The notes beneath the pieces were generated by a model. That model saw only the letters and a program-made list of their open reading frames with translations. It searched no databases and was not told where the DNA came from. The position numbers and the translations under genes were made by a program. Positions 28,808-39,590 of a stretch of 64,000 nucleotides of DNA are shown one piece after another (the first letter of the stretch is position 1; each line of letters begins with the position of its first letter). This stretch comes from Delftia tsuruhatensis (lineage in GTDB: Bacteria; Pseudomonadota; Gammaproteobacteria; Burkholderiales; Burkholderiaceae_C): contig NZ_LR813084.1 of assembly GCF_903815225.1 (NCBI RefSeq), forward strand, positions 1,592,501 to 1,656,500, given 5' to 3'.

Positions 28808-30931
28808 ATGGTTGAAATTGAACTGGACGGAAAGAAGGTGGAGGTCGCCGAGGGCTGCATGGTCATGCATGCAGCCGAGAAGGCAGGCACCTACATCCCG
28901 CATTTCTGCTACCACAAGAAGCTTTCCATCGCCGCCAACTGCCGCATGTGCCTGGTGGACGTGGAAAAGGCCCCCAAGCCCATGCCCGCCTGCGCCACGC
29001 CCGTGACGCAGGGCATGATCGTGCGCACCAAGAGCGAGAAGGCGATCAAGGCCCAGCAATCGGTGATGGAGTTCCTGCTCATCAATCACCCGCTGGACTG
29101 CCCCATCTGCGACCAGGGTGGCGAGTGCCAGCTGCAGGATCTGGCCGTGGGCTATGGCGGCTCCTCCTCGCGCTACGAGGAGGAAAAGCGCGTGGTCTTC
29201 CACAAGGATGTGGGCCCGCTGATCTCCATGGAGGAGATGAGCCGCTGCATCCACTGCACCCGTTGCGTGCGTTTCGGCCAGGAAGTGGCCGGCGTGATGG
29301 AGCTGGGAATGATCAACCGCGGCGAGCACTCCGAGATCACCACGGTGGTGGGCGATACGGTGGACTCCGAGCTGTCGGGCAACATGATCGACATCTGCCC
29401 CGTGGGCGCTTTGACCAGCAAGCCGTTCCGCTACAGCGCCCGCACCTGGGAGCTGTCGCGCCGCAAGTCGGTGTCCCCGCATGACTCCACCGGTGCCAAC
29501 CTCATCGTCCAGGTCAAGAACCACAAGGTCCTGCGCGTCGTGCCTTTCGAGAACGAAGAGGTCAACGAGTGCTGGATCGCCGACCGCGACCGCTTCTCCT
29601 ACGAAGCCCTGAACAGCGACGATCGCCTGACCCGCCCCATGCTCAAGCAGGGCGGTGAATGGAAGGAAGTCGACTGGCAGACCGCTCTCGAATACGTGGC
29701 CAACGGCCTGCGCCAGATCAAGAACGACCATGGCGCCTCCGCCATCGGTTCGCTGGTCAGCCCGCACAGCACGCTCGAAGAGCTGTATCTTGCCGGCAAG
29801 CTGGTGCGTGGCCTGGGCAGCGAGAACATCGACTACCGCCTGCGCAATGCCGAGTTCACGGCCGCCCAGGGCGTGCAGTGGCTGGGCACGACCATCGCGT
29901 CGCTGTCCAAGCTGCAGACGGCCCTGGTGCTGGGCTCCAACCTGCGCAAGGATCACCCGCTGTTCGCGCAGCGCATCCGCCAGGCGGCCAAGCAAGGCTG
30001 TGCCGTGCTCGCCATCAATGAGCGCGTCTACGACTGGGCCATGCCCGTGACGGCTTCCGTCGTGGCTGCCGGCGACTGGGCCCAGGCCCTGGCTGACGTG
30101 GCCGCCGCCGTGGCCCAGGAAAAGGGCGTGGCTGCTCCCGTTGCCGCCGCCAACGTGCATGCCGAGGCCCAATCCATCGCCGCCGCGCTGCTGCGCGGCG
30201 AGCGCAAGGCCATCTTGCTGGGCAATGCCGCCGCGCACCACGCGCAGGCGTCGACCCTGCTGTCGCTGGCCCGCTGGATCGCCGAGCAGACCGGCGCCTC
30301 GGTCGGCTACCTGACCGAAGCCGCCAACACCGTCGGCGCTCAGTGGGTGGGTGCACGACCCGCCGCCTCCGGCCTGAACGCCGCGGAGATGCTGTCCGGC
30401 AACCTCAAGGCCGTGCTGCTGCTGAACAACGAACCCGTGTTCGACTCGGCCGCCGGCGCGCGTGCCGCCCAGGCACTGGACAAGGCCGAGATGGTCGTGA
30501 CCCTGAGCCCCTTCAAGGCCAACATGGAATTCAGCGACGTGCTGCTGCCCATTGCCCCGTTCACGGAAACCTCGGGCAGCTTCGTCAATGCCGAAGGCCG
30601 CCTGCAAAGCTTCCATGCCGTGGTCAAGCCGCTGGCCGAGGCCCGCCCGGGCTGGAAGGTGCTGCGCGTGCTGGCCAACCTGCTGGGCGTGCAGGGCGTG
30701 GACTACGAGACCTCGCAGGACGTGCTGGCTGCCGCCACGGGCGGTGCCACCAGCGTTCCCGCCAGCCTGCTGGGCAACGGCGCCGCCGCCGTGACATCCA
30801 TCGCCGATGGCGCAGGCCTGGCCGCGCCCGTGGTCGCCAGCATTTATCAGCTCGACAGCATCGTGCGCCGCGCGACATCGCTGCAACTGACGGCCGACGC
30901 CCGTCAGGCTCGTGAGGGAGGCGCCGCATGA
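28808..30931 (+). CDS. nuoG: NADH-quinone oxidoreductase subunit G
   Basis: 707-residue iron-sulfur subunit. In order: an N-terminal [2Fe-2S] ferredoxin domain ([15 protein letters not shown] and a later Cys in MPACATP), the His/Cys-ligated N5 site and [15 protein letters not shown], then N4 ([10 protein letters not shown] and DICPVGAL). The remainder is a molybdopterin-oxidoreductase-like domain without cofactor function. The CxxCxxxC motif of the extra N7 cluster found in E. coli NuoG is absent after DICPVGAL. The C-terminal part is Ala-rich. The stop overlaps the nuoH start. Confidence 0.98.
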   Translation: MVEIELDGKKVEVAEGCMVMHAAEKAGTYIPHFCYHKKLSIAANCRMCLVDVEKAPKPMPACATPVTQGMIVRTKSEKAIKAQQSVMEFLLINHPLDCPICDQGGECQLQDLAVGYGGSSSRYEEEKRVVFHKDVGPLISMEEMSRCIHCTRCVRFGQEVAGVMELGMINRGEHSEITTVVGDTVDSELSGNMIDICPVGALTSKPFRYSARTWELSRRKSVSPHDSTGANLIVQVKNHKVLRVVPFENEEVNECWIADRDRFSYEALNSDDRLTRPMLKQGGEWKEVDWQTALEYVANGLRQIKNDHGASAIGSLVSPHSTLEELYLAGKLVRGLGSENIDYRLRNAEFTAAQGVQWLGTTIASLSKLQTALVLGSNLRKDHPLFAQRIRQAAKQGCAVLAINERVYDWAMPVTASVVAAGDWAQALADVAAAVAQEKGVAAPVAAANVHAEAQSIAAALLRGERKAILLGNAAAHHAQASTLLSLARWIAEQTGASVGYLTEAANTVGAQWVGARPAASGLNAAEMLSGNLKAVLLLNNEPVFDSAAGARAAQALDKAEMVVTLSPFKANMEFSDVLLPIAPFTETSGSFVNAEGRLQSFHAVVKPLAEARPGWKVLRVLANLLGVQGVDYETSQDVLAAATGGATSVPASLLGNGAAAVTSIADGAGLAAPVVASIYQLDSIVRRATSLQLTADARQAREGGAA

Positions 30932-32004
30932 TTGACGCACTCAAGACGGCCGGTGCCGGCCTGATCGCCGCATCCTGGTGGACCGACGTGGCCTGGCCCG
31001 TCCTGTGGATCCTGCTGGGCATCGTCGCCATCGTCGCCCCACTGATGGGCGCCGTGGCCTACCTGACGCTGTGGGAGCGCAAGCTGCTGGGCTTCATGCA
31101 GGTGCGCATGGGCCCCAACCGCGTGGGCCCCTTCGGCCTGCTGCAGCCCCTGGCCGACGGCCTGAAGCTGCTGACCAAGGAACTGATCCAGCCCACGGCC
31201 GCGGCCAAGGGCCTGTTCTATGTGGGCCCCGTGATGGCCATCATGCCGGCCCTGGCGGCCTGGGTGGCGATTCCCTTCGGTCCCGAAGTGGCGCTGGCCA
31301 ACGTCAATGCGGGCCTGCTGCTGATCATGGCCATCACCTCCATCGAGGTCTATGGCGTGATCATCGCGGGCTGGGCTTCCAACTCCAAGTACGCCTTCCT
31401 GGGCGCGCTGCGCGCCTCGGCGCAGATGGTCAGCTATGAAATCGCGCTGGGCTTCTGCTTCCTGGTCGTGATCATGGTCACGGGCAGCATGAATCTCACG
31501 CAGATCGTGCTGAGCCAGGGCCAGGGCCAGTTCGCCAGCATGGGTGCCAGCGTCCTTTCGTGGAACTGGCTGCCGCTGCTGCCGATCTTCGTGGTCTACC
31601 TGATCTCGGCCGTGGCCGAGACCAACCGCCACCCCTTCGACGTGGTCGAAGGCGAGGCCGAAATCGTGGCCGGCCACATGGTCGAGTACTCGGGCATGGG
31701 CTTCGCCATCTTCTTCCTGGCCGAGTACGCCAGCATGTGGCTGGTGTCCATCCTGGCCGTGATCATGTTCCTGGGCGGCTGGCTGCCACCGTTCGACTTC
31801 CTGTCGTTCATCCCCGGCTGGATCTGGCTGGCGGCGAAGACTTTCCTGGTCGTGTCCATGTTCATCTGGATCCGTGCCACCTTCCCGCGCTTTCGCTATG
31901 ACCAGATCATGCGTCTGGGCTGGAAGATCTTCATTCCCGTCACCCTGGTGTGGCTGGTCATCGTGGGTGGCTGGATGCACTCGCCTTGGAACATCTGGAA
32001 CTGA
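30928..32004 (+). CDS. nuoH: NADH-quinone oxidoreductase subunit H
   Basis: 358-residue membrane subunit (ND1 family) that joins the peripheral and membrane arms and closes the quinone tunnel. About eight membrane segments are visible. Conserved loops include [33 protein letters not shown] and the acidic [20 protein letters not shown], which has the glutamates thought to couple quinone chemistry to proton movement. ATGA overlap with nuoG. Confidence 0.98.
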   Translation: MIDALKTAGAGLIAASWWTDVAWPVLWILLGIVAIVAPLMGAVAYLTLWERKLLGFMQVRMGPNRVGPFGLLQPLADGLKLLTKELIQPTAAAKGLFYVGPVMAIMPALAAWVAIPFGPEVALANVNAGLLLIMAITSIEVYGVIIAGWASNSKYAFLGALRASAQMVSYEIALGFCFLVVIMVTGSMNLTQIVLSQGQGQFASMGASVLSWNWLPLLPIFVVYLISAVAETNRHPFDVVEGEAEIVAGHMVEYSGMGFAIFFLAEYASMWLVSILAVIMFLGGWLPPFDFLSFIPGWIWLAAKTFLVVSMFIWIRATFPRFRYDQIMRLGWKIFIPVTLVWLVIVGGWMHSPWNIWN

Positions 32005-32015
32005 GCGGAGCAAGA

Positions 32016-32525
32016 ATGTCTGCGGTTGCTGCTACCCCTTTTTCGTTCAAAGACTTTCTCAAGAGCTTCATGCTCTGGGAACTGGCCAAGGGCATGGCCC
32101 TGACCGGCCGCTACACCTTCCGCCGCAAGGTTACGGTGCAGTTCCCCGAGGAAAAGACACCTCTGTCGCCGCGCTTTCGCGGCCTGCACGCCCTGCGCCG
32201 TTACGACAACGGCGAAGAGCGCTGCATCGCCTGCAAGCTGTGCGAGGCCGTCTGCCCGGCCATGGCCATCACCATCGAATCCGATGTGCGTGACGACGGC
32301 TCGCGGCGCACCACGCGCTACGACATCGACCTGACCAAGTGCATCTTCTGCGGCTTCTGCGAGGAAAGCTGCCCGGTGGATTCCATCGTCGAGACGCAGA
32401 TCTTCGAGTACCACGGAGAAAAGCGCGGCGACCTGTACTTCACCAAGGACATGCTGCTGGCCGTCGGCGATCGCTACGAACCCGAGATTGCCGCGGCCAA
32501 GGCCGCGGACGCCAAGTACCGCTGA
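32016..32525 (+). CDS. nuoI: NADH-quinone oxidoreductase subunit I
   Basis: 169-residue subunit with two [4Fe-4S] clusters (N6a, N6b) held by [12 protein letters not shown] and [12 protein letters not shown]. The start at 32016 gives [20 protein letters not shown] and has a GGAG ten bases upstream. The N-terminal amphipathic helix, [18 protein letters not shown], lies on the membrane. Part of the quinone-reducing module. Confidence 0.98.
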   Translation: MSAVAATPFSFKDFLKSFMLWELAKGMALTGRYTFRRKVTVQFPEEKTPLSPRFRGLHALRRYDNGEERCIACKLCEAVCPAMAITIESDVRDDGSRRTTRYDIDLTKCIFCGFCEESCPVDSIVETQIFEYHGEKRGDLYFTKDMLLAVGDRYEPEIAAAKAADAKYR

Positions 32526-32559
32526 AGCGGCTCCTTGATCACTTGAAAAGATTCGATCC

Positions 32560-33231
32560 ATGGACGCCAAAACTGGTTTCTTCTATCTGTTCTCGGTCGT
32601 GCTGCTGTTTGCGGCCTTCCGGGTCGTCACGGCGCGCAACCCCGTGCATGCCGTGCTCAACCTGATCCTGGCCTTCTCGCAGGCCGCCGGCATCTGGCTG
32701 CTTCTCAAGGCCGAGTTCCTGGGCGTGACCCTGGTGCTGGTCTATCTGGGCGCCGTGATGGTGCTGTTCCTGTTCGTGGTGATGATGCTGGACATCCGCA
32801 TCGACGCCGTGCGCCAGGGCTTCTGGAAGCATTTCCCCTTCGCCGCCCTGATCGGTGCGCTGATCGCCTTTGAAATGGGCATGGTGCTGATGGGCGGCTT
32901 CAGCGGCGTCGAGGAGCCCAAGGCCGTCGCGGCCACCATGGTCAACGCCGCAGGCCAGACCGTGCAGTACTCCAACACCCAGGCCCTGGGCAAGCTGCTG
33001 TACACCGAATACCTGTACCCCGTCGAGATCGCTGCCGTGATCCTGCTGGTGGCCATGATCGCCGCCATTGCGCTGACGCTGCGCAAGCGCAAGGACAGCA
33101 AGGCCGTGAACCCGGCCCAGCAGATCCGCGTGCGCGCCCAGGATCGCCTCGAGCTGGTCAAGGTGCCGGTCACCCAGGCACCGCAACCGCCGGCCGCCCA
33201 GGCAACCCCCGCCGTGGAGACAAAAGCATGA
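32560..33231 (+). CDS. nuoJ: NADH-quinone oxidoreductase subunit J
   Basis: 223-residue membrane subunit (ND6 family) with about five membrane segments, including [20 protein letters not shown] with its pi-bulge-type helix. It carries a hydrophilic C-terminal extension of about 45 residues rich in Lys, Gln and Pro (after [10 protein letters not shown]) that is absent from shorter family members such as the E. coli protein. The stop overlaps the nuoK start as ATGA. Confidence 0.97.
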   Translation: MDAKTGFFYLFSVVLLFAAFRVVTARNPVHAVLNLILAFSQAAGIWLLLKAEFLGVTLVLVYLGAVMVLFLFVVMMLDIRIDAVRQGFWKHFPFAALIGALIAFEMGMVLMGGFSGVEEPKAVAATMVNAAGQTVQYSNTQALGKLLYTEYLYPVEIAAVILLVAMIAAIALTLRKRKDSKAVNPAQQIRVRAQDRLELVKVPVTQAPQPPAAQATPAVETKA

Positions 33232-33536
33232 CGCTGACTTTGGGCCATTACTTGACGCTGGGCGCCATGCTGTTCGCGCTCTCCGTCGTTGGCATTTTTC
33301 TGAACCGCAAGAACCTGATCGTGCTGCTGATGGCCATCGAGCTGATGCTCCTGGCCGTCAACATGAACTTCGTGGCGTTCTCCAGCTATCTGGGTGACAT
33401 GCACGGCCAGGTGTTCGTGTTCTTCATCCTGACAGTGGCGGCTGCCGAGTCGGCCATCGGTCTGGCCATCCTGGTGCTTCTGTTCCGCAACAAGACCAGC
33501 ATCAATGCGGAAGATCTCAACTCCCTCAAGGGTTGA
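33228..33536 (+). CDS. nuoK: NADH-quinone oxidoreductase subunit K
   Basis: 102-residue membrane subunit (ND4L/MrpC family) with three membrane segments. Both conserved buried glutamates can be seen, in [16 protein letters not shown] and in [12 protein letters not shown]. Normal length. The start overlaps nuoJ. Confidence 0.98.
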   Translation: MTLTLGHYLTLGAMLFALSVVGIFLNRKNLIVLLMAIELMLLAVNMNFVAFSSYLGDMHGQVFVFFILTVAAAESAIGLAILVLLFRNKTSINAEDLNSLKG

Positions 33537-33565
33537 GTCCGCCGTCACTTGCAAGGTTCTTAAGA

Positions 33566-35605
33566 ATGAGTCAAACCCTTTCTGCATCCATGCTCCTGGC
33601 GGTGCCGCTGGCACCGCTGGCGGGCTCCGCGCTCGCGGGTATCTGGGGCACGGCCTTCGGCGGCAACAAGATCGGTCGCGGCGGCAGCCATTCCCTCACC
33701 ATTTTGGGCGTGCTGATCGCCTTCATCCTGTCGGCCATCACCTTCAACAGCGTGATCTTCGACGGCGCGCGTTTCGACGAGTCCATCTACACCTGGATGG
33801 TGGTCGGTGGCCTGAAGATGGAAGTCGGCTTCCTGATCGACAGCATCACGGCCATGATGATGTGCGTGGTGACCTTCGTGTCGCTGATGGTGCACGTCTA
33901 CACGATCGGCTACATGCAGGAGGATGACGGCTACAACCGTTTCTTCTCCTACATCTCGCTGTTCACCTTCTCCATGTTGATGCTCGTGATGAGCAACAAC
34001 CTGCTGCAGCTGTTCTTCGGCTGGGAAGCCGTGGGCCTGGTGTCCTACCTGCTGATCGGCTTCTACTACAACAAGCCCTCGGCCATCTTCGCCAACATGA
34101 AGGCCTTCCTGGTCAACCGCGTGGGCGACTTCGGCTTCATCCTGGGCATCGGCCTGATCGCCGCCTTCACCGGCACCATGAACTACGGCGAGATCTTCGC
34201 CAAGCTGCCCGAGATCCAGAACACCCTGCTGCCCGGCACGGGCTGGCTGCTGGTGACCGTGATCGGCATCTGCCTGTTCATCGGCGCCATGGGCAAGTCG
34301 GCCCAGTTCCCGCTGCACGCCTGGCTGCCCGATTCGATGGAAGGCCCGACCCCCATCTCGGCACTGATCCACGCCGCCACCATGGTGACGGCCGGCATCT
34401 TCATGGTCTCGCGCATGTCTCCGCTGTACGAGCTGTCGGATACGGCCCTGAGCTTCATCCTGATCATCGGCTCCATCACGGCGCTGTTCATGGGCGTGCT
34501 GGGCATCATCCAGAACGACATCAAGCGCGTGATCGCGTACTCCACGCTGTCGCAGCTGGGCTACATGACCGTGGCCCTGGGCGCATCGGCCTATTCGGTG
34601 GCCGTGTTCCACCTGATGACCCACGCCTTCTTCAAGGCCCTGCTGTTCCTTGGCGCCGGCTCGGTGATCATGGGCATGCACCACAACCAGGATATCCGCT
34701 GGATGGGCGGCGTGCGCAAGTACATGCCCATCACCTGGATTACCTTCCTGCTGGGCAACCTGGCGCTGATCGGCACGCCGTTCTTCTCGGGCTTCTACTC
34801 CAAGGACGCCATCATCGAGGCCGTGCACGCCACGAACCTGCCGGGCGCGGGCTTCGCGAACTTCGCGGTGCTGGCCGGCGTGTTCATCACCGCCTTCTAC
34901 TCCTTCCGCCTGTACTTCATCGTGTTCCACGGCAAGGAGCGCTACGACCAGAACCCGGACGCGCACCACGACGACCACCACGGTCGCGACGACCACCACG
35001 GCCATGGCCACGACGCCAAGCCGCACGAGTCGCCCCTGGTGGTGACCGGCCCGCTGATGCTGCTGGCCATCCCCTCGGTGGTGATCGGTGCCATCGCGCT
35101 GATGCCCATGTTGTTCGGTGACTTCTTCAAGGGCGTGATCCACGTCGATGGCAGCAAGCACGGTGCCATGGCCGAACTGGCCGAGAAGATCCACGGCTGG
35201 GTGCCCATGGCGCTGCACGGCTTCACGGCCGCGCCGTTCTGGCTGGCCCTGGCCGGCGTGGTCGTCTCCTACCTGTTCTACATGGTCAAGCCCGAAGTGC
35301 CGGCCGCCATCAAGGCCGCCATGCAGAAGATCGGTGTCTACCAGGCGCTGGAAGGCAAGTACGGCGTGGACTGGGTCTACGAGAACATCTTCGCCCGCGG
35401 CGCGCGCGCCTTCGGCAGCTTCTTCTGGAAGGTCGGCGACCAGGCCATCATCGATGGTGCCATCGTCAACGGTTCCTGGAAGCTCATGGGCCGCATCGGC
35501 GCGCTGGTGCGCAAGCTGCAATCGGGCTATCTCTATCACTACGCGTTGGTCATGCTGCTGGGCGTGTTCGCTCTCATGACGTATTTCGTGTGGCTCAACA
35601 AGTAG
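33566..35605 (+). CDS. nuoL: NADH-quinone oxidoreductase subunit L
   Basis: 679-residue antiporter-like proton-pumping subunit with the long lateral C-terminal helix. The start at 33566 was chosen (MSQTLSASMLLAVPLAP); the frame is open 33 bases upstream but those codons do not fit the family. Conserved parts are FGWEAVGLVSYLLIGFYY (key Glu), GAMGKSAQFPLHAWLPDSMEGPTPISALIHAATMV (key Lys and His) and RVIAYSTLSQLGYM. An odd segment of nine His and several Asp in 21 residues lies at 467-487 in a loop before the last helices. Confidence 0.98.
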   Translation: MSQTLSASMLLAVPLAPLAGSALAGIWGTAFGGNKIGRGGSHSLTILGVLIAFILSAITFNSVIFDGARFDESIYTWMVVGGLKMEVGFLIDSITAMMMCVVTFVSLMVHVYTIGYMQEDDGYNRFFSYISLFTFSMLMLVMSNNLLQLFFGWEAVGLVSYLLIGFYYNKPSAIFANMKAFLVNRVGDFGFILGIGLIAAFTGTMNYGEIFAKLPEIQNTLLPGTGWLLVTVIGICLFIGAMGKSAQFPLHAWLPDSMEGPTPISALIHAATMVTAGIFMVSRMSPLYELSDTALSFILIIGSITALFMGVLGIIQNDIKRVIAYSTLSQLGYMTVALGASAYSVAVFHLMTHAFFKALLFLGAGSVIMGMHHNQDIRWMGGVRKYMPITWITFLLGNLALIGTPFFSGFYSKDAIIEAVHATNLPGAGFANFAVLAGVFITAFYSFRLYFIVFHGKERYDQNPDAHHDDHHGRDDHHGHGHDAKPHESPLVVTGPLMLLAIPSVVIGAIALMPMLFGDFFKGVIHVDGSKHGAMAELAEKIHGWVPMALHGFTAAPFWLALAGVVVSYLFYMVKPEVPAAIKAAMQKIGVYQALEGKYGVDWVYENIFARGARAFGSFFWKVGDQAIIDGAIVNGSWKLMGRIGALVRKLQSGYLYHYALVMLLGVFALMTYFVWLNK

Positions 35606-35621
35606 TAGAGGAAGAACAAAA

Positions 35622-37097
35622 ATGCATTGGTTGAGTCTTTCAATCTGGGTGCCGATCGCCTTCGGCGCCCTCCTGCTGGCCCTGGGCCGCGAGGAGCAGG
35701 TCAAGGCCGTGCGCTGGCTGGCCCTGGTCGGCGCGCTTGCCGGCCTGGCGGTCACGCTGCCGCTGATACAGCAGTTCGACAACGGCACGGCTGCCATGCA
35801 GTTCGTGGAGAACGCACTGTGGATCGAGCGCTTCAACATCCATTACCACCTGGGTGTGGACGGCATCTCGTTCTGGTTCGTGCCGCTGACGGCCTTCATC
35901 ACCGTCATCGTGGTCATCGCGTCGTGGGAGAACATCACCGAGCGCGTGAACCAGTACATGGGCGCCTTCCTGATCCTGTCCGGCCTGATGGTCGGCGTGT
36001 TCAGCGCGCTGGACGGCCTGCTGTTCTACGTGTTCTTCGAAGCCACGCTGATCCCGATGTACCTGATCATCGGCATCTGGGGCGGCCCCAACCGCATCTA
36101 TGCGGCCTTCAAGTTCTTCCTGTACACGCTGATGGGCTCGCTGCTGACCCTGGTCGCGGTGATCTACCTGTACACCCAGTCGGGTGGCAGCTTCGAGATC
36201 CTGGACTGGCACAAGCTGCCGCTGTCCATGACGGCGCAGACGCTGATCTTCTTCGCCTTCTTCGCGGCGTTTGCCGTGAAGGTGCCGATGTGGCCGGTGC
36301 ACACCTGGCTGCCCGACGTGCACGTGGAAGCGCCCACCGGCGGCTCCGCCGTGCTGGCCGCCATCATGCTGAAGCTCGGCGCCTACGGTTTCCTGCGCTT
36401 TTCCATGCCCATCGCTCCGGATGCGGCGCACAAGTGGGCCTGGCTGATCATCGCGCTGTCGCTGGTCGCCGTGATCTACGTGGGCGTGGTCGCCCTGGTG
36501 CAAAAGGACATGAAGAAGCTGGTGGCCTATTCGTCGGTGGCCCACATGGGCTTCGTGACCCTCGGCTTCTTCCTCTTCAACCCGCTGGGCGTGTCCGGCG
36601 GCATCGTGCAGATGATTGCCCACGGCTTCGTGTCGGGCGCCATGTTCCTGTGCATCGGCGTGCTCTACGACCGCGTGCATTCGCGTGAGATCGCCTCCTA
36701 TGGCGGCGTCGTCAACACCATGCCCAAGTTCGCGGCCTTCGCGCTGCTGTTCGCCATGGCCAACTGCGGCCTGCCCGCGACAGCCGGCTTCGTCGGCGAG
36801 TGGATGGTGATCCTGGGCGCCGTGCAGTACAACTTCTGGATCGGCCTGGGCGCAGCCACGGCGCTGATCTTCGGCGCGGCATACACGCTGTGGATGTACA
36901 AGCGCGTCTACCTGGGACCGGTCACCAACGACAATGTGCGCGGCCTGACCGACATCGGCAACCGCGAGTTCCTGGTGCTGGGCCTGCTGGCGATCGCCGT
37001 GCTGTACATGGGCCTGTATCCCAAGCCCTTCACCGACGTGATGGATGTGTCCGTGGCCGAGCTGCTGAAGCATGTCGCGATCAGCAAGCTGCAGTGA
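35622..37097 (+). CDS. nuoM: NADH-quinone oxidoreductase subunit M
   Basis: 491-residue antiporter-like proton-pumping subunit. About 14 membrane segments are visible. Conserved charged residues lie in YVFFEATLIPMYLIIGIWGG (Glu), FAVKVPMWPVHTWLPDVHVEAPTGGSAVLAAIMLKLG (Lys, His, Asp, Glu) and KDMKKLVAYSSVAHMGFV (Lys). Normal length; nuoL ends 16 bases upstream and nuoN starts 24 bases downstream. Confidence 0.98.
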   Translation: MHWLSLSIWVPIAFGALLLALGREEQVKAVRWLALVGALAGLAVTLPLIQQFDNGTAAMQFVENALWIERFNIHYHLGVDGISFWFVPLTAFITVIVVIASWENITERVNQYMGAFLILSGLMVGVFSALDGLLFYVFFEATLIPMYLIIGIWGGPNRIYAAFKFFLYTLMGSLLTLVAVIYLYTQSGGSFEILDWHKLPLSMTAQTLIFFAFFAAFAVKVPMWPVHTWLPDVHVEAPTGGSAVLAAIMLKLGAYGFLRFSMPIAPDAAHKWAWLIIALSLVAVIYVGVVALVQKDMKKLVAYSSVAHMGFVTLGFFLFNPLGVSGGIVQMIAHGFVSGAMFLCIGVLYDRVHSREIASYGGVVNTMPKFAAFALLFAMANCGLPATAGFVGEWMVILGAVQYNFWIGLGAATALIFGAAYTLWMYKRVYLGPVTNDNVRGLTDIGNREFLVLGLLAIAVLYMGLYPKPFTDVMDVSVAELLKHVAISKLQ

Positions 37098-37121
37098 CCA
37101 GACTGAAACGAGAGATTCGAG

Positions 37122-38615
37122 ATGATTGACAACATCAGCTGGCTGGCCATCTATCCGGAGATTCTTCTCCTGGTCATGGCCTGCGTGATCGCCCTGGTGG
37201 ACCTGGGCGTCAAGAGTGCGCGGCGCACGGGCACCTATGTCCTGACGCTGCTGACCCTGGGCGTGGTCGCCGTGCTGCAAGGCATGTACGCCTCCAGCGG
37301 CAACACATTCTACGGCTGGGGCAACATGGTCGTCTCCGACGCCATGGGCAACTGGCTCAAGTGCTTCGCCTCGGTGGCCACCATGATCACCCTGGTCTAT
37401 GGCCGCCCCTACGCCGCCGAGCGCGACATGCTGCGTGGCGGCGAGATGTTCACGCTGTCCATGCTGGCTCTGCTGGGCATGTTCATCATGATCTCGGGCA
37501 ACAACTTCCTGGTCATCTACCTGGGGCTGGAGCTGCTGACCCTGTCCAGCTACGCGCTGGTGGCACTGCGCCGCGACCACACGGCCTCAGTGGAAGCCGC
37601 CATGAAGTACTTCGTGCTGGGCGCCATGGCCAGCGGCTTCCTGCTGTATGGCATGTCCATGCTCTACGGAGCGACCGGCTCGCTGGACATCGGCCAGGTC
37701 TTCAAGGCCATCAACTCGGGCGAGATCAAGCACCAGGTGCTGGTGTTCGGTCTGGTCTTCGTGGTCGCCGGCCTGGCCTTCAAGCTCGGTGTCGTGCCCT
37801 TCCACATGTGGGTCCCCGACGTCTACCAGGGCGCTCCCACCGCCATTACCACCATGATCGGCGGCGCCCCCAAGCTGGCGGCCTTCGCCATCGTGATCCG
37901 CCTGCTGGTGGACGGCCTGCTGCCGCTGGCCATCGACTGGCAGCAGATGCTGGGCGTGCTGGCCATCGCCTCGCTGCTGGTGGGCAACTTCGCCGGCCTG
38001 CAGCAGACCAACCTCAAGCGCATGCTGGCCTACTCGACGATTTCCCAGATGGGCTTCGTGCTGCTGGGCCTGATGTCGGGCGTGGTCGATGGCAAGGTCG
38101 ATCCGGCCACCATCGAGAACGCCTACAGCTCGGCCATGTTCTACGTGGTCACCTATGTGCTGACCGCACTGGCCGCCTTCGGCGTGATCCAGCTGCTGGC
38201 CCGTGAAGGTTTCGAGAGCGAGGAAATCTCCGACTTCGCAGGCCTGAACCAGCGCAGCCCGCTGTATGCCGGCGTGATGGCGATCTGCCTGTTCTCCATG
38301 GCCGGCATTCCTCCCCTGGTCGGCTTCTACGCCAAGCTGTCCGTGCTGCAGGCGCTGGTGGCTTCGGGTCACAGCCTGTATATCGCCCTGGCCGTGTTCG
38401 CCGTGATCATGTCGCTGATCGGCGCCTTCTACTACCTGCGCGTCGTCAAGGTCATGTACTTCGACGAACCCATCACCGCCACCAGCGTCTCTGCCTCGCT
38501 GGACGTGCGCGTGGTGCTGACCCTCAACGGCGCCCTGGTGCTGGGCCTGGGCATCCTGCCGGGCGGCCTGATGGCCCTGTGCGCCGACGCCGTCGTGCGC
38601 GCCCTGGCCTCCTGA
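37122..38615 (+). CDS. nuoN: NADH-quinone oxidoreductase subunit N
   Basis: 497-residue antiporter-like subunit, the last gene of the complex I operon. Conserved stretches are [19 protein letters not shown] (Glu), [24 protein letters not shown] (Lys, His) and [22 protein letters not shown] ribosome site precedes the ATG. A GC-rich hairpin without T-tract follows at 38632-38652. Confidence 0.98.
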   Translation: MIDNISWLAIYPEILLLVMACVIALVDLGVKSARRTGTYVLTLLTLGVVAVLQGMYASSGNTFYGWGNMVVSDAMGNWLKCFASVATMITLVYGRPYAAERDMLRGGEMFTLSMLALLGMFIMISGNNFLVIYLGLELLTLSSYALVALRRDHTASVEAAMKYFVLGAMASGFLLYGMSMLYGATGSLDIGQVFKAINSGEIKHQVLVFGLVFVVAGLAFKLGVVPFHMWVPDVYQGAPTAITTMIGGAPKLAAFAIVIRLLVDGLLPLAIDWQQMLGVLAIASLLVGNFAGLQQTNLKRMLAYSTISQMGFVLLGLMSGVVDGKVDPATIENAYSSAMFYVVTYVLTALAAFGVIQLLAREGFESEEISDFAGLNQRSPLYAGVMAICLFSMAGIPPLVGFYAKLSVLQALVASGHSLYIALAVFAVIMSLIGAFYYLRVVKVMYFDEPITATSVSASLDVRVVLTLNGALVLGLGILPGGLMALCADAVVRALAS

Positions 38616-38631
38616 TCCACCTTCCCGAAGC

Positions 38632-38652
38632 GGGGCCTCCCGGCGAGGTCCC
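38632..38652 (+). other. GC-rich hairpin after nuoN
   Basis: GGGGCCTC (38632-38639) pairs with GAGGTCCC (38645-38652), eight pairs with one G-U, around a 5-base loop. There is no T-tract. It may stabilise the nuo mRNA or attenuate expression of the next gene. Confidence 0.4.
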
Positions 38653-38669
38653 GCGATGAGGACTTCGGC

Positions 38670-38975
38670 TTGTCGCAAACCGCTTCGATCTGGCTCGTGA
38701 TATTGGCTGCCCTCGTGGCAGCCAATTTGCCTTTCTTCAATCCCCGCTGGCTGCAGCTGGGGCCGTTGCGCGCGCAGCGCAAGCCGCTGGCCCTGTGCCT
38801 GCTGGAGATGCTGCTGCTGTACTTCATCGTCGGCGGCCTGGCCCTGATGCTGGAGCGCCGCGTGGGACAGATCGCGCCCCAGGGCTGGGAGTTCTATGCC
38901 ATCACGGGAGCACTGTTCCTGACACTGGCGTTCCCGGGTTTCGTGTATCGTTTTCTGGTCCACCGCCGCGGCTGA
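38670..38975 (+). CDS. DUF2818 family membrane protein
   Basis: 101-residue inner-membrane protein of a family (DUF2818) found after nuoN in Burkholderiales; function unknown. Three hydrophobic segments are visible (about 6-24, 43-60 and 73-92), separated by LPFFNPRWLQLGPLRAQRKPL and LERRVGQIAPQGWEFY. The only fitting start is a TTG at 38670, with GAGG about ten bases upstream. Its position suggests a role linked to complex I or its assembly; that is inferred from context only. Confidence 0.85.
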   Translation: MSQTASIWLVILAALVAANLPFFNPRWLQLGPLRAQRKPLALCLLEMLLLYFIVGGLALMLERRVGQIAPQGWEFYAITGALFLTLAFPGFVYRFLVHRRG

Positions 38976-39013
38976 GGCTGCGGTACCGGTGGTTTCATGG
39001 GTGAGGGTGCGTG

Positions 39014-39505
39014 ATGAAAGTGCTCGACCTCCATTGCCCGCAAGGCCATCTCTTCGAAGGCTGGTTCGCCTCGGAAGAGGATTTCCAGGGCCAGTTGCAG
39101 CGCCAGCTGGTGCTGTGCCCCGTCTGCGGCCACAGCGACATCACCAAGCGCCTGAGTGCGCCCCGCCTCAACCTGGGGGCCCGGCCGGTCCCAGCCGCCC
39201 CGTCAGCGGCGGCTCCTTCCACCGACGCCGGGACCCTCCCTGCACGCGCCCTCGAACCCCAGGCACGCGAGCATCTGCAAGCCATGCAGGCCGCATGGCT
39301 GCAGTGGTCCCGGCAGGTGGCGCGGCAGACCGAGGATGTCGGCGAGCGCTTCGTGGAGGAGGCCCGCCGCATGCACTATGGCGAGACCGACGAGCGCGCC
39401 ATCCGTGGCAAGGCCAGTCCCGAGCAGGCCATGGAGCTGCTGGACGAAGGCATTGCCGTGCTGCCCCTGGCCCTGCCGGAAGGCAGCAAGGACACGCTGC
39501 AGTGA
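39014..39505 (+). CDS. DUF1178 family protein with a zinc-ribbon-like N-terminus
   Basis: 163-residue soluble protein of the DUF1178 family, function unknown. The N-terminus MKVLDLHCPQGHLFEGWF and the following LCPVCGHSDITKRLSAPRLN hold three cysteines and a His, likely a small zinc-binding fold. A Pro/Ala-rich linker (about 57-80) leads to a C-terminal part with RRMHYGETDERAIRGKASPEQAMELLDEGI, the family signature. ATG 39014 was preferred to GTG 39011 because GAGG has a seven-base spacing. A terminator follows. Confidence 0.88.
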   Translation: MKVLDLHCPQGHLFEGWFASEEDFQGQLQRQLVLCPVCGHSDITKRLSAPRLNLGARPVPAAPSAAAPSTDAGTLPARALEPQAREHLQAMQAAWLQWSRQVARQTEDVGERFVEEARRMHYGETDERAIRGKASPEQAMELLDEGIAVLPLALPEGSKDTLQ

Positions 39506-39564
39506 GTCGGCCAGGCGCTTGCTATCTTGCCGATGACAATTGGCACCATCGTCGTCTATCCATG

Positions 39565-39590
39565 AGGCCCCATTCAGGGCCTTTCTTCTT
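39565..39590 (+). terminator. Intrinsic terminator closing the nuo/DUF1178 transcript
   Basis: AGGCCC (39565-39570) pairs with GGGCCT (39577-39582) around a 6-base loop, and the pyrimidine-rich TTCTTCTTT tail follows. It lies 60 bases after the DUF1178 stop. Confidence 0.75.

Noticed and set aside
27803..35839. Very long minus-strand open frames opposite nuoF-nuoG and nuoL (for example 27803-30940 and 33560-35839)
   Set aside because: They mirror highly conserved nuo genes in GC-rich DNA where stop codons are rare. The translations are His/Gly/Gln-rich and match no known protein pattern.
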